Below, in pieces: positions 32,709 through 45,976 of a stretch of 64,000 nt of DNA. A model generated the notes under the pieces. It saw only the letters and a list, made by a program, of their open reading frames with translations, ran no database searches and was not told the origin of the DNA. Made by a program: the position numbers and the translations under genes. The stretch is from Datura wrightii (taxonomy: Eukaryota > Streptophyta > Magnoliopsida > Solanales > Solanaceae), in assembly GCA_035772735.1 (NCBI GenBank), contig JASDFA010000010.1:181477501-181541500 (forward strand). Direction: 5' to 3'. Each line of letters opens with the position of its first letter. The first letter of the stretch is position 1.

Positions 32709-35700
32709 GTTCTGTCTGTCAACTACAGAGAGTGACTTCTTTTGCTTACCATAAGCCTAGTTTTGTATAGGTCTTGTAAACTTTTGCCTCCGACTCGAAT
32801 TCTTAGTAGAAAATTGTCTCTATGTAGTCTAAACATTAGCAAAATATCCTCTGATCTCTATTGACAATGTGATAATCATTAACTGAAGTTGCAATGCATG
32901 TAACGAACTTGTGATGCGGGTGACTTGATTCAGTTTACTCTTGTGTTTTGCTAAACATTCTTCATCGGGATCAGCGGATACTGAGCAGTATTTCAAGTTG
33001 GTGCCCTGAAACTCTGCTGCATAGTGGCATAACATTGTGGGGCTACTTTTCCAGATCGAGTCTTTGCTTTCTTCATGACAGAGTTCTAGCTTTGATTTGC
33101 AGTTCACTCAGTTACAATCAAGATTTACTTTGTTTGACAAAATGTGAGTTGAGTTATGACTCGTTTTTAGCTTATTTCAGTCTAAGTAACTTCTGGGCGG
33201 GTCAATAACTTGTCTATGTATTAACTCAGCGTATTTTGACTATCTTATATTCAGCCCAATATTGCCCATTTGACACCAACACCTAGCACTGAATTTTATG
33301 TGGCTCAGCTCAATACTGAATTCATATTTGTAGTAATTTTTTTTGTTTGTTTGTTTGGGTGACATTTTAATGTCCGTTCTAACATGGAATCAGTGCCTCA
33401 TATAGCAGAAGTGATGATGAAATTTTATTAAGTTGAGCATTACTGTAAAGTTGAGTTTTTCTTCTCCCAGACTTGTCCACTAATTACATAAAAAAGGTAA
33501 AACCCAAAAGTTAAACAAGAACGAAAGTATAGTTTACTAAGTTTATAAACTTATCATTCAGGGTAACTCGAACCTTCGATGTATTAATTGGTGGTAAAGA
33601 TATTTAATCATTTGAGCAAACCTCACTGGTCTTTTTCCTTGATTGATATGGTTATTCGGTCCTTTTATCCCCCCTTACTTTGGCTAAATATCTTTTACCT
33701 AACAATCATTAATTGCTCGTTTAACCAAGGTATAATATAAACAATTTAATCAATTAATGTAAACATTTAATTATCCTACCATAATTTTAAACAACAGATA
33801 AAAGTGCCAGTAGTAGATAATATTAATATCCACATAGATCCTTAAAGAAGTCTGTGGCGTATAATATTAGCTTAACTAATATCCACAAAAAAATTCCGTC
33901 AACATAATTTATGCCATGAAAAGGAAATGAGGAATCGACTTTTCTTTTCTGAAATGGGCCCATTGGATTCTGGTAATGTCGATATGGATAACACTTCTGA
34001 ACCCCAAAGTGTATGTGGCAACCCAATCCATAAACACTAGGATAGAGGACTACGTTTTCTTTGGATTGTAATTCAGATGGCGTATAATAATATTTAAAAC
34101 ATCATAACAATATGGACTTAAATCGAGTGATATGATTCATATATTGCGAGGATTTATATAGTTAATTCTAATTTATTTGATAACATATATTTTGCTAGTA
34201 AAAAAAAAGAAGTAAATTAGTTTCGTCCATATTCAAAACACAATATCCAACTTTGTGGCATTCAAAATATAGCCTTTATCCTTTCCACGAAAATTTTAAA
34301 TTATTGTTGATTCTTCAAGTCTTACATGGCTGCTGCTATCAATAATAAGATTTTGGAGATTCACTTTTATTTAATTTTTAATTTTTTTAAGTATATATAG
34401 CAGGTATGCATCACTTATATTTTATAAAATATATTTATATTATTACTAAACAATTATCGTAAATAAATTGATAGCTATATTTTCTTGATTAAATAATTTA
34501 TTTTTTTATTTTTTGACAGGAGATAGCTAGTATGGTGTAGAATTTTAAAAAAACAAAAAGGAAAAGGAGGAGTTAGTGGAAAGCAAAAAGTGGGAAAGAG
34601 AATGGTAGGGTAATTAGTGGACCAAAAGTGCAGATTGGTTGGCCTTTTTGAGTCTCAACAGACGGATAAATATCTATTGAAGCCCATTTGCTCCACACAA
34701 ACCCTTTTGTCTTTTGTTTAAAATTTCATACAAAGTCTGGACCAAAATGGTTAATAATTAGAGTTTGAGCAGTCTATTTTCATTTCAATGGTCCACCTTT
34801 ATATAAGCTGGCCAAATAGTCACCATTAGACCCAATGCCTAATAGAACATGGCTTTGGTCCAATTTTTAACCAACCATTCACCCAACAAGTTCTTGCTGT
34901 CTTGAACCCCATCATTAATTTTGTGAATTTGGACATGTATACTATTTACTCTAGAATCTCCTTAAATGACAACAACATTAACACTAATTCTACATAATAG
35001 ATCTTGTCCTTCTAACTAGGAGGGTGCAAGTTGCAATTTATCTAGGTCGGAAATAGAAAAATTCCTGATAGAGAACGTTTTTTCTTTTAAATGGCTTTAG
35101 CCTTTAAGTAATGAATTCGGACCAGTCGAGCTTAGTGATCTACATAAGGATTTCTCATAACTAGTATTAACTTTTGAAGAAGTGAATAAATGAACAAATT
35201 ACTGTAGTGACATGCGGTATCATTTTTTATATTTATGCATAATATTTTCATTTTGCTTATTATTTGTATCTATCTATATATGTATTAAAATTATTCAACA
35301 AAATGGCATATCGTGACATCGCTTGAGATAAGATATTTTTATTCGAAATCAAGACCATGAGTTTTCAGATATTTAATGATTATAAAAAAAAAATAATATT
35401 GTTATTAGAAGAAAAGTATTAAAGCGTGTGATGTACTTATTGTTTGATTTGAATTATATATATTTTAGAATAACTAAAGATAAATATATTTAACTAAGTC
35501 TATAGTCCATACTTACAAATTAAAAGAGTCCTTAATGTAACGATATTTGGCATGATCCTACTTTGATTCTCAAAGATTATTTCAAACACCCTGCTCCGTA
35601 TAAGATTAAACTTGTTCGTTCTGCTTCATTGTTATCTCTACTTAAAATTAATTAAATCTTATTGTATCACCCTGAAAAGATTAATTAAGTCATTAAAGTA

Positions 35701-36685
35701 TTTATTTGCTTTAACAATGAAGCGTCTACTTTTATATATTAGTAGACATCATCATTTGCGTCTTAATTAGATGCATTAATATAATATAATATATGGTCAG
35801 TTGCTTATCCTAAACAGTAAATATTCCCATTACTTGTGTGGTGCCAAGGCAATTTAATTTGAGAATCATATTAATGTTTTGTTTTAAGTTATTTGTTTTT
35901 TTAAAAAAATTTGTTTTAATAAACGGGATCATTAGATAGAAATTCAAAGATGAAGAGAGAAATAAAAAATATCACTACTGTGTAAACGAAGAGTTTGAGT
36001 GTAAGCATTACACAATCTCCAAGATGATTTTTTTGAAAAAAATAAAATTATTAATTATTTAATTTTAATTTTTCACACGATACGTTTAAAATAATAAGAT
36101 TAAGGAATATTTTAGTTATATTTTGAATATTTTTATTTTAAGATTATAAAATTTAAATTTTATTTTTAAAAATTTTATATTATTATTAAATTAAAATTAG
36201 ATAAACAAACTAAAATGATAAGAAGTATATATTATAGAACTTTTAGATATTCCAATATATTGAAAATTAGAGCATGATAGGACATTAGTAGATCAATAAT
36301 TACCTTTACATCAATCCATCAAGATTCAAGGCATTTCTTTGATGGAATGACATATTTACATTTAAAATTAAAAATAAAAAATCATCGTCAAAAGTGTGAC
36401 ATTAAATATAATTAAAATTCACATCTAATTATAACCAACTTGCAAGATAAGAGAGAGCTACTATCTCCCAACTCTACGCTTGTTTGGCAACTTTCCAATA
36501 ATTCATATTCAGTTTATACTAATCTGATTCAATTTTTCTAATATAAATCTCCTATATTAATTATTAGACTATAGTAGTTAGATAACTATTTGAATTTGAA
36601 CGTGTGATAGCACGACTCAAATTAATTTAAAATCACGACTTTTGTCAAGAAAGATTGTCTCTGTCATAATGTGAAAAATGCACAA
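32709..36685. other. Intergenic DNA without recognised genes
   Basis: Increasingly AT-rich to the right. Short frames at 32829-33208 on both strands and 33823-34026 have no domain or splice context. No RNA gene seen. Confidence 0.4.
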
Positions 36686-36790
36686 AAAATAATTGATGGC
36701 TGTCTTTGTTGTACTTTTTGGTCCCATCATCCTTTTGCTGAATTGGCATTCTCATCTTCTTCTGAGCTCACCCGATTGAGCTTTTTAGCT
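36686..36790. repeat. Member A of a dispersed duplicate pair (partner at 39585-39727)
   Basis: The order of blocks GATGGCTGTCTTTGTTGTA, TTTTGGTCC, GGCATTCTCATCTT, then a CACCCGATTGAGCTTT-type end recurs at 39589-39725 as GATGGCTGTCGTTGTTGTAT, TTTGGTCC, GGCATTCTCATCTT and ATTGAGCTTT. It is either an old local duplication or an unnamed repeat. Confidence 0.65.
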
Positions 36791-39584
36791 AAGCTTTCGT
36801 CTAATCATAAATTTTGAAAAATTAAAATTATTTGTTCATAATATTTGATCTGTTTAATGTCCGGATCAATTTCACTTTCATTCATAAAATTTTAACTTTT
36901 TTCACGTTTAAACATAACTTCAAGTTTCAAACGCTAGCAAAAAATCACAAATGATGATCGATAATATTTAATTCAGTGTGGAAATAGATAAGATTGGGAT
37001 TCATGTATTAAATTAACATTGGTTTATGCAACATTATGTCAAGTGATTAGGTATTGAATAGTGATTTACACTATTCTGCACTGTGTAATCAAGGAAAAGA
37101 CACAAATGCATATGTAATTACACGATATTGCAAGGTATAATTGACACTAATAAAATAAATAAAAAGTAGTAGAATATGACGAGGTTCAAATTGTTTTATC
37201 CTTATGGAACGGTATTTTTATATAAATTTTAGTGGCACACATCACGTAACTATTTGCATCATTTAATATTTTTCTTTTGGAAAAAATAACAGTTCAATAT
37301 CTTTATATCATCTAATTTATAAAATATATAAACAGTGTATAGATAATATATTTTTATAGTAAAATATACATATAATATACATATATACAATCGGTATATA
37401 GATAGTGTGTATTTTATCTGTATTGGTAAGTTAGATGGCTGAAGCATGCTTTACTTAAGTTTTCTCATTTTTACTTGCTGTTGTTGGCCTATCTAATAAA
37501 TTGACCCATCCAAAAACCCATTTTACATAATAAGAATCTTCAATAAATTTTTTACATTTACATTATTTTTATCTGTTTTAAAGGCATTTTTCTTTGTGTT
37601 GATTTTTAATTTGACTCCAGAGTACTTGAGGATTGAGGTGGATTTAGGGTGGAAATTATGAATTTAACTGAATTCATTATTTTCAGCTCAAATTACACAC
37701 ACATATATATTTATTATATTCGTTTTAGATTCATCGACATTAAAAATTGTATTAAAAACGAGATGGATAAGTAGAAATAAAGAATAAATGATGTAGATCA
37801 CTTTTGATAAAATATTATTGAATAGCAGAAATTTTTGTACGTCTAATCATATAGTATAGAACAAAATTTATAATAAGAGAGTAAATACGAATGCCATAAA
37901 AATTTAAACTTGTAACATTATGATTCGAATTAATTTTTACGACTATTATGTTTCTCTATAAAAACTTTTATGATACATAGGTTAGGTAAGCAGAGATAAA
38001 ATAATTAATGTTGGTTTTGAGTTATTTTGTGGTCCTCAAGGTTAGTTAGGTCTTACTATCCATGACATTAAAGCTGTTTTTTCCTTCACACTAAAGGATC
38101 TTCTTTTTTTAATTTAGTTTGGCAGTGACAATTGCATAATATTTGGTCCTTTTTCTACAAGTAGAGAAATTATTTTACCTGTTAGTACAATTTAGCCTCC
38201 TTATCTTTCTTTCTTTTATTTTTTATTATTTTTATGTTACTGTTATTTTTTTTAATCATTTTTTCAGTTGAGGGTCTATTCGAAATAATTTTTCTACATT
38301 GTCAAGTTAGAGGTAAAGTTTATGTACACTCTACTCTATCATCTCCAAACCTCAGTCATGTATTTATAATCCCGTCGTCTAACAAATGATGTGTATTTAC
38401 CTTTTTGTTAACATATTTATATTTACTAAAAAACAATTATTTTTAAAAAATTCGAAAACTGATTTTTTCATTTCAAAAATATCACGTGATTTTAAAAAAT
38501 TACTTAACATATTTTTTTTTACCCCTCAATCCCGATCAAATAAAAAAAACTCAATATTTAAATTAATTATTCTATACTCCTTTTTTTTTTTATAATTAAA
38601 GGTAAAGCTATCTAATATTGGACTTGGATTCTGAAATAATATATTACAGTTCCAAAAGGAATCGCAGGCTGCAATGTAAAGACAACAACAATATCTATGC
38701 TTGACAAAAGTAGCACATTAATCTTTTCCCCCACCTTACAATATATATGTATATGTATAATAAAGATAATGTGCTCTTCTCTTTTGGTACGACATTATGA
38801 ATATTGCTTACATTTTTGGTCTCCACACAACGACACACCTCAATTTTCCATGACCTTCCAATAAAAAAAAAAGACATTAAAACATACTTAGAACAAAATA
38901 TTTATACGTACGCGTTATGAGTTATGTCTTCTTAACTAACTCTATTATTATTGACAAAATAATTAGTCGTAACTTGCGACTGACAAAATGATATTTGGTT
39001 ATATGATATTTGACCAGTTATATTGATCATTGAACTTGACATTATTTTTACACATAAATTTTTTTGTGTTTAACGAGTTAAATTATGATCTATTATTTAT
39101 CGAATTAAACTATCAAAAATTAAAAGAAATAATAGGCCCACTTACTTGAATCATAAACAAACAGGAGGACAAGGCAAAGATGATCACTACTTGTTAAGCC
39201 ACTGTTGTAATGGATTAAGGAGAAAGTGGGCCCATTAAAAATTCTATGTACCAAAAGATGCAAGGCCCATTACTATGATAAGATGAAAGGAGCTAACAAG
39301 TTATTGTGTGAATTTTACGTGGCCGCTTTCCCATCCATCATTTTCTCTTTTTCCCTTTTTTATTGGAAAAACATCTCTAATATTTTTTCTATTTAATAGC
39401 TAGGCGTTTGGAGGACATAAATTTTGTTGAAACTCGAAAAAAATTTAAAAAGTATATTTTTATAATTTTTTTATCAAATAAGTAAAACTCAATCGATATA
39501 AAATATAAATAGTATTAAATATTTATTAAATAAAAATATATATTATATTTTTTTAAAACGAACTAAAAAAAATATTTTCAATTA
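36791..39584. other. AT-rich intergenic DNA
   Basis: No genes or RNA genes recognised. A weaker second point of similarity with the right-hand region is TTGACCCATCCA at 37501-37512 and TTGACCCATCCA at about 40234, each some 500-750 bp after its duplicate, consistent with a larger old duplication. Confidence 0.35.
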
Positions 39585-39730
39585 AAATGGATGGCTGTCG
39601 TTGTTGTATTTTTGGTCCTACGTGTGAGGCTGATTTGTCATCCTCATCTTGGTGTATTTACATATGGCCCCCCCAACCTCATTTGGCATTCTCATCTTGT
39701 TTTTAAGTTCACGCTATTGAGCTTTAACTA
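39585..39730. repeat. Member B of the dispersed duplicate pair (partner at 36686-36790)
   Basis: Same block order as at 36.7 kb with about 35-40 extra bases between the TTTTGGTCC and GGCATTCTCATCTT blocks. Confidence 0.65.
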
Positions 39731-40404
39731 GTCTCAATCATCATTAATGAACAATCCAATTAGTAATTAGATAAGTTGATTTTGGACATTAAAAAGTACA
39801 TTATAGTTAGGCAACCTCTCCCTCAATAACATACTATAATTCATAAGTTGTTCAGTATCCTCTGTCTTTAACTTTAAGATTATAAATTTAAATTAATAAA
39901 AAAATAAAAATATATTACAAAAATATTTTAGATAAATTTTTTGCCTCCTTAGATACGTCTCTGATCAATTCGACCACGAAAATAAATTAATTAAGAATAA
40001 TATAAATGATAATATTGTAATTATTATTCTTTTTTAGGGGTGTTTTGGAGGAGAAGAATATGAGCACCAATTAACGTACTTTTATTTTATTTTAATCATA
40101 ACATGAAAGAACACTTTCAACTATATAATATGTTCTTTACTACTAGTAGTATAATTTTAATGGCATGCACATGTAACCAATATTGATCAATCACTTGTTC
40201 ACTGTTAACTTGTTGCTCTAGACCTTTATGAATTGACCCATCCATAACACCCCCATTCATAAAATTTCCAACAAAATTTATATTTTCCTCATTTATTTAT
40301 TTATTTATATCTGTTTGGCCTCTTCAGGGGTGGGTTAGTGGGAGGACAGAAAAGTAGAAATGAAGGATAGATAATGGTTAGATTTGCAACTTTATTGGGC
40401 AGCA

Positions 40405-40466
40405 GATATATATACACCACACACACACACACACATATGTGTGTGTATATATATATATATATATTA
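40405..40466. repeat. Compound (AC)n-(TG)n-(TA)n microsatellite
   Basis: An AC run passes through ATATGTGTGTGT into an AT run. The AC and TG parts are complementary to each other and can fold into a hairpin. Confidence 0.9.
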
Positions 40467-41643
40467 CACTAGTAATTAATATAGTTAGAAGAAAATATGT
40501 CATTGTCATATTATATATCTATAATAATATGTCCTTGTCATTATCCTTGAAGAGTATATAATACATGGGAGTTTTGATATAATGAGTAAAGTTACTATCA
40601 TGTGATTAGAATGTTACGCGTTTGAGTTAGGAGTATTCATGGATAAGTTTGGGTCATTTTTTTTATTAAAATTAAAACCATACCAATTTAATTAATTTTC
40701 TAATTATTAAAATCAAATATAATACATATTCGTCGGTTTAATTTATTTATTATTGATTTAATTCGATTTTTCAATTTCTAAGAAATCTTATGATATTTCT
40801 CTCTTTTATTTTTTTCTTTGATTAGAAAAAAATTTTCCACTTTAAATTCCATAATTGCTCTTTTATTGTGAAAAAATATAATTTTCTTGAATTATAGAAA
40901 AAATAACTTAAAATTTATAAACTTTAATCAAAAAATCTAATTATCAAAAAGTAAATCTCATAATAATTTCTCAAAAAATAAGTTTATATCCAATAAATTT
41001 CAAATTCATTATAAACTCTTATAATTCGATCGTTTCCTTACTCTCCCTCTATATATGTCATTGTCATTATCCTTGTGGGAAAGATACTTGGGAGCTTTTA
41101 TGCATCATATATGATTTTGTTATAAAAAGAAAAGATACAATATAATATAATGATAGTGATAATATTGGGTGGGGTTGGAAAGTGCATTTTACCAGGATCC
41201 ACATGTTTATCCTTCTAGAGTTCGTCTACTAAAAACAGAAAACATGTTCGAACAATTTAATAGTCCATTTGTTTCTTTCTTTTCTATTTCTTTTTAAAAA
41301 AAATGTGTATGGATAAAATTAATTTCTTTCCATTTAAAAAGAAATTTGTTTTTCATTTCTTAAGTTAATTTATTTTTTCATAAATAAATACAAACTTTAA
41401 AGGCAACACAACAACACCAAAAAGATAAAATAAAAGAAGTGCTGCGGATTAGATTCTTTACTTTACTACTTATTCTATTTGGCTTTTGACTTTTATATTA
41501 TATCGTATAATTGCAGGCCCACCCTAAAGATAGTGTGCCTCTATTTACATCCCCTCTTTTTTTTGGATGAATTAACTTGAATAACAGGTCACTAATTAAG
41601 TAAAAAATAATTGATAAATTTATAGTATATATATAATTTATAA

Positions 41644-43427
41644 TCTATTTATATTTATATTATATTAAAAATGTGAAGGCCGTTCAAAATATTGATTAAA
41701 TTTTTTGTTCTTTCATTATAAATATTTTATAATAGATAAAATTGTTATTTATTATTTTTACACAAATATTATTTAAAATTATTTCATTACTTTATTTTAT
41801 CATATTAAATTTTTTATTTGTGGTGTAAACTTTCTTTAAAAATAAAATCTACCAAATTTTCACCATCAATTTTTTTTTCTCATTTTCATAATCACGAAAA
41901 TTTATTTTTTCCTTTCTTAGGGTAGCTAACTTCTAAAGAAGTTCTTTTTTTCCTTTTCTGATAATTTTTTTTCCCTTTTTAAAAAGTCACAAATTTTTTT
42001 AATTTTTTCCCCTTTTGAAGTCGCAATTTTTTTTCTCCTTTTTATATTTTCCCCCCATTTTTGATAGTTCTAAATTTTTATAAATAGAACCCCTAATAGT
42101 TTTTTACCTTTTTAAATTTTTTTTGGTTTATCAATCCTTCTACTTTTATTAAAAAAAATTTAATTGCATAATTTAATTCATAACTCTTCTATATTAACAC
42201 CTTTGATTCAATCTTCAACTTTGTATGTTTCATGTTAATCTATCTTCTTTTTTATTTTCATGTTGTAATTCTTTTTCATGTTGTAAATTTGAAAAAGACA
42301 ATAATAATAGCTATGTCAGCTCAAATTATTTAGATTTAAAATAATTTTATCTTAGATTGTCTTCTTTAGTTTACTCTAATATTGATACTGTTATATCTCT
42401 TTTCGTTGAGTCTTATATTGATGTTATGTGATTTAAAATTTATGTTATTTGCAACTAACATTCCTCATCTACTTATACATTCGCAAGTTTCATCTATTCA
42501 GGTAAAGTAATCTCCTCATCTCATAAAATAATTTTTTTATAAAAGTATAAATTATTATAATTATAACTCTTGTGCGTAATTTATTTTAGATAATCTTGCA
42601 ATGAGATCCTAAAAAGGATCTCATGAATGAAATTATACCGATTGACAACTTAAGGCGGTACGATTTTCATTGATAATAAAAGTCTTAGTTATTAAAGTTG
42701 GATTTTTAAAAAAATATAAAAACGGAACAAAGAAAGGCAAGTGAATGACTATAATTAGTTGACAAAGAGGTAAATAATTAATTTTTTTTGTATTATATTC
42801 TATATTTATATTTTATATTTTTACATATATGTTTGAATTAATATCTATTCTTTATATATATATAAATTGTTTAACCATTAAACTTTAATTTTTTTACTGG
42901 ACACAAAAGTTTATGCTATACTTTTCAATAATTATATTAAAAAGTGAAAAAAATATTTACAATAAGACAAGATCTATTACATCATAAACAAGCGTAATTT
43001 CATTTAATTTTTTAACAAATTATATAAATATTAAGTAGTTATAGTTATATAACAAAAATAATACTCCTAAATCCTAATATGAGATCTTGTCCACAGATTT
43101 TTTCTTTTTTTTTTTGGTAGTACTTCTTTTTTAATTTAAAAAATTATTATGTTATATATTTTAAATAAAGAAAGATTTAATACATATTAGTTTAGTTGAT
43201 TTTAAAGTTTAAATATTAGGAGAGTATTAAAATAATAATTAAACTTAGTTAATTTTATAATTTTAATTATTAGAAATCTTATTCATCAACTTTTTTCAAC
43301 TTTATCTCATAGTTTCCTTCATCAACTTTATCGTAATTTTGATTTAATCTCCAACTTTATATAGTTTTCCTATATATAATTTATCAATTAAAGCAATATA
43401 CGTGCAATGCACGTATGCCAAAACTAG
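41644..43427 (+). mobile_element. Non-autonomous Helitron, copy 1 (about 1.78 kb)
   Basis: The left end TCTATTTATATTTATATTAT, then ATGTGAAGG, resembles the start of AT-rich plant Helitrons. The right end has a perfect 8-bp hairpin ATACGTGC-AAT-GCACGTAT (43398-43416), 7 nt, then CTAG followed by T (43424-43428). The element sits between A and T with no target duplication, as Helitrons do. The interior is AT-rich without a Rep-helicase frame. A copy with a similar left end and a CTAGT right end lies at 45977-47447. Confidence 0.75.
42601..42624. repeat. Perfect 10-bp hairpin inside Helitron copy 1
   Basis: ATGAGATCCT, AAAA, AGGATCTCAT form a perfect 10-bp stem with a 4-nt loop. It is not followed by CTRR, so it is not a second Helitron end. 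Confidence 0.85.
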
Positions 43428-43428
43428 T

Positions 43429-45976
43429 ATTAATTAAAAAGTATTAACAGTAATTTCTTTGGCTATTAAAGATCACTCATTTTATTAGCTTTAGAAAATA
43501 TAGATAAATTAAGCTATGGACAATTTATGTAAATGTTCCATTTAAGCCTGTCGTTTAAATTTTATCCCTATATTTTGAAATTGAGTAAACATAGCTTTGG
43601 ATGGGTGAGTCTTGCGGTCAAGCTTTCTTTTGTCTATGCATTTGAGAATTAATTTTTATTCGGTTCGAGAATTTTTTTGCACGCTTTCGAAAACCTCTTA
43701 GGAGGCATATACCTCATAAAAACTGACTACATGAGACCATTTCTTGGCCCGTAAGTCCTGACACAAGGTTATAATTCTAGCCATTTCAAAGTGGTATCTC
43801 GCTAATGACTCGAGCCCCCCGGAAGGAGGGCTTCTTCACCTTCTACTTAAGCTGCACAGGAAAAACTCAAAACCAATCCCATGAAATAGTGAAGCTTTAT
43901 AAAGGATGTAGCTAGTCCGTATCTTCACAGACGTATCTATTAGATTGATAAAATATTAGACTATTATTTAATATTTACAAAATAAATTAATGTAATTTAA
44001 TAATTTTTTATAAGATTTTCAGTTTATTATTTAAAAAATTTATGAGTAATAAAATAAAAAAATAAATCATGATTTAAAAGATTCGTAAATTATAATATAT
44101 AAAGAAAAAATTATTTACTAAATAGTTATTTGAAAAGGAAGAAGGATGATTTTTTTATATTTATTTTTTGATTAGACTATGGTTCTTTTTTTTTTTTTCT
44201 TGTTGGGAGATATGGGTGGGGCTCAACTAGATTGAATTCTTGTATCAGTAATTAAAAGGAAAATTTGTCAAAAAAACATGTGCAACTGCTTCAAAATTGC
44301 ATAGCAGCTAATGTTAGTACATTTATCTGCATCCAGTTGTTTCTAGCTAAGCCAATTGGATTAATTATTTGGATATTGTCCTATCATATCCGGTGCATTA
44401 AGGTTGTCATGCTTCGCTATTTTTAAAATTTTTATCATATCATCAGAGTTAAATTTACTTAAATCCTATTTCACTCGATATTCAACTCCTATATTATTTT
44501 GTTGATATTCTAATTGTCAGGCTTAAGCGTGCGAGAATATTAGTCAAATATATTATTAATCTTGTTATATAATTTTAAATAATTCTCTAATTTTTAAATT
44601 GAATTAAGTTCATAATTTTTTTTTTTGACGTCCGTAAAGATCATTGTAAACTACCTAAAATAACCATCCATTGTCTCCGATTGATCTTATCATAAGTCAT
44701 GTCCATCCAAATTAATCTGTTGAAGGGAAGAGTGAGTAATAATAAACACATGATTATTACTCTCATTATTATCACAATTGCAATTTAAGTTACCCAAATT
44801 CTCTTAGGATTACAAAGAAAATTCTAGGGCTTAATCCCTTTTGCTATCATTATGGGCATTTGGGTTTCTAATGGAAATTGAAATGTGTCCAAATAAAAAA
44901 AACTGGCATTAGTGATATGAATAAGCTGATAATTAAATTATTTATCCCCACTTTGAGCCCTCAACTACTTAATTAGATTTCTTTAAGCTCAAGTATGACG
45001 AGATTAAAAAATTAATTCTTAAATTTTGAATAATTATGAGGAAGTTAAATTTTTTAAGAACACAGAAAATTATGAACTCAAAATAAAAATGTTTTTCATT
45101 TATAAGTTTGCTTTTTTGATATGTTTCAAATACAAGGAGATAACAATAGTTTTGGTAGTTAGCAAACATAGCTACAACTTTGTATTAATACATTGACAAA
45201 TAGCGAATTGATACAGTTCCAAGCAAACAAATAAAATTCAAGCTCTCACTATTTCAAATAAATATGAGGCATATATTCACTTTATCGGGTAAATTTTTTT
45301 TTTTGAGCCATATTGATTTCGGTACCGCTTCGATCATGGGTTGGAGAACCGGACTTTTAAGGTGTTGTGGTGAGGGAGCTCTGTTCAAAGCGTACCAGTT
45401 TTGGGTTTATAGAGACAGAATCAGTCTGATTGAGCTAGAGATCAACAATACTTTATAATAGAAAAAAGACATGATATCTTTAAGATTACAAGATTGAAAA
45501 GATATAATCAATATATTATGCATATTTTTAATTTAAGATCACGAAATTCAATCTTTTAAATTTTAAAATTTTACGCTAAATTAAATTAAGACTCATAAAA
45601 TGCATGAGGAGGGAGAAATTGATTGAGTACATTAGTTGATTGTCATGATTAAATCCTAAAACTCGAATGAGACATAAGGTGGATGGGCCTGGAAGCAAAG
45701 TCCCACTCACCAGCAGTCTGCAGATTGTCTTGCACATTACAATTACTTCGCTATTACGTTTTTTCTTTTCAGTTGTTAATTCGATACCTAATTGTGTTTA
45801 CTTTTAATTCGCCAGTGCTGTTGAACTGGAACTTCAAAATAAAATAAAGTAAAATCTTCATGATTTGGAAGGCAGCACTATGATTTATGATATATATAAT
45901 TGTTCCAAAATCTCAATATTATTTTTTGACTGGAATCATAACTCTACGAGTGGTATCACGTTCTATAGTTTATCAA
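43429..45976. other. Intergenic DNA without recognised genes
   Basis: A less AT-biased patch at 43600-43920, containing ACTCGAGCCCCCCGGAAGG, may be an old repeat insertion that I cannot name. A 64-codon plus-strand frame at 45264-45458 shows no family feature. Confidence 0.35.

Noticed and set aside
33540..33610. Possible tRNA-like TCGAACC motif
   Set aside because: No cloverleaf could be formed around it. No tRNA or rRNA gene was found anywhere in the window.
45264..45458. 64-codon plus-strand frame with a less AT-biased core
   Set aside because: No homologous family comes to mind, no splice context, and length is within chance expectation.
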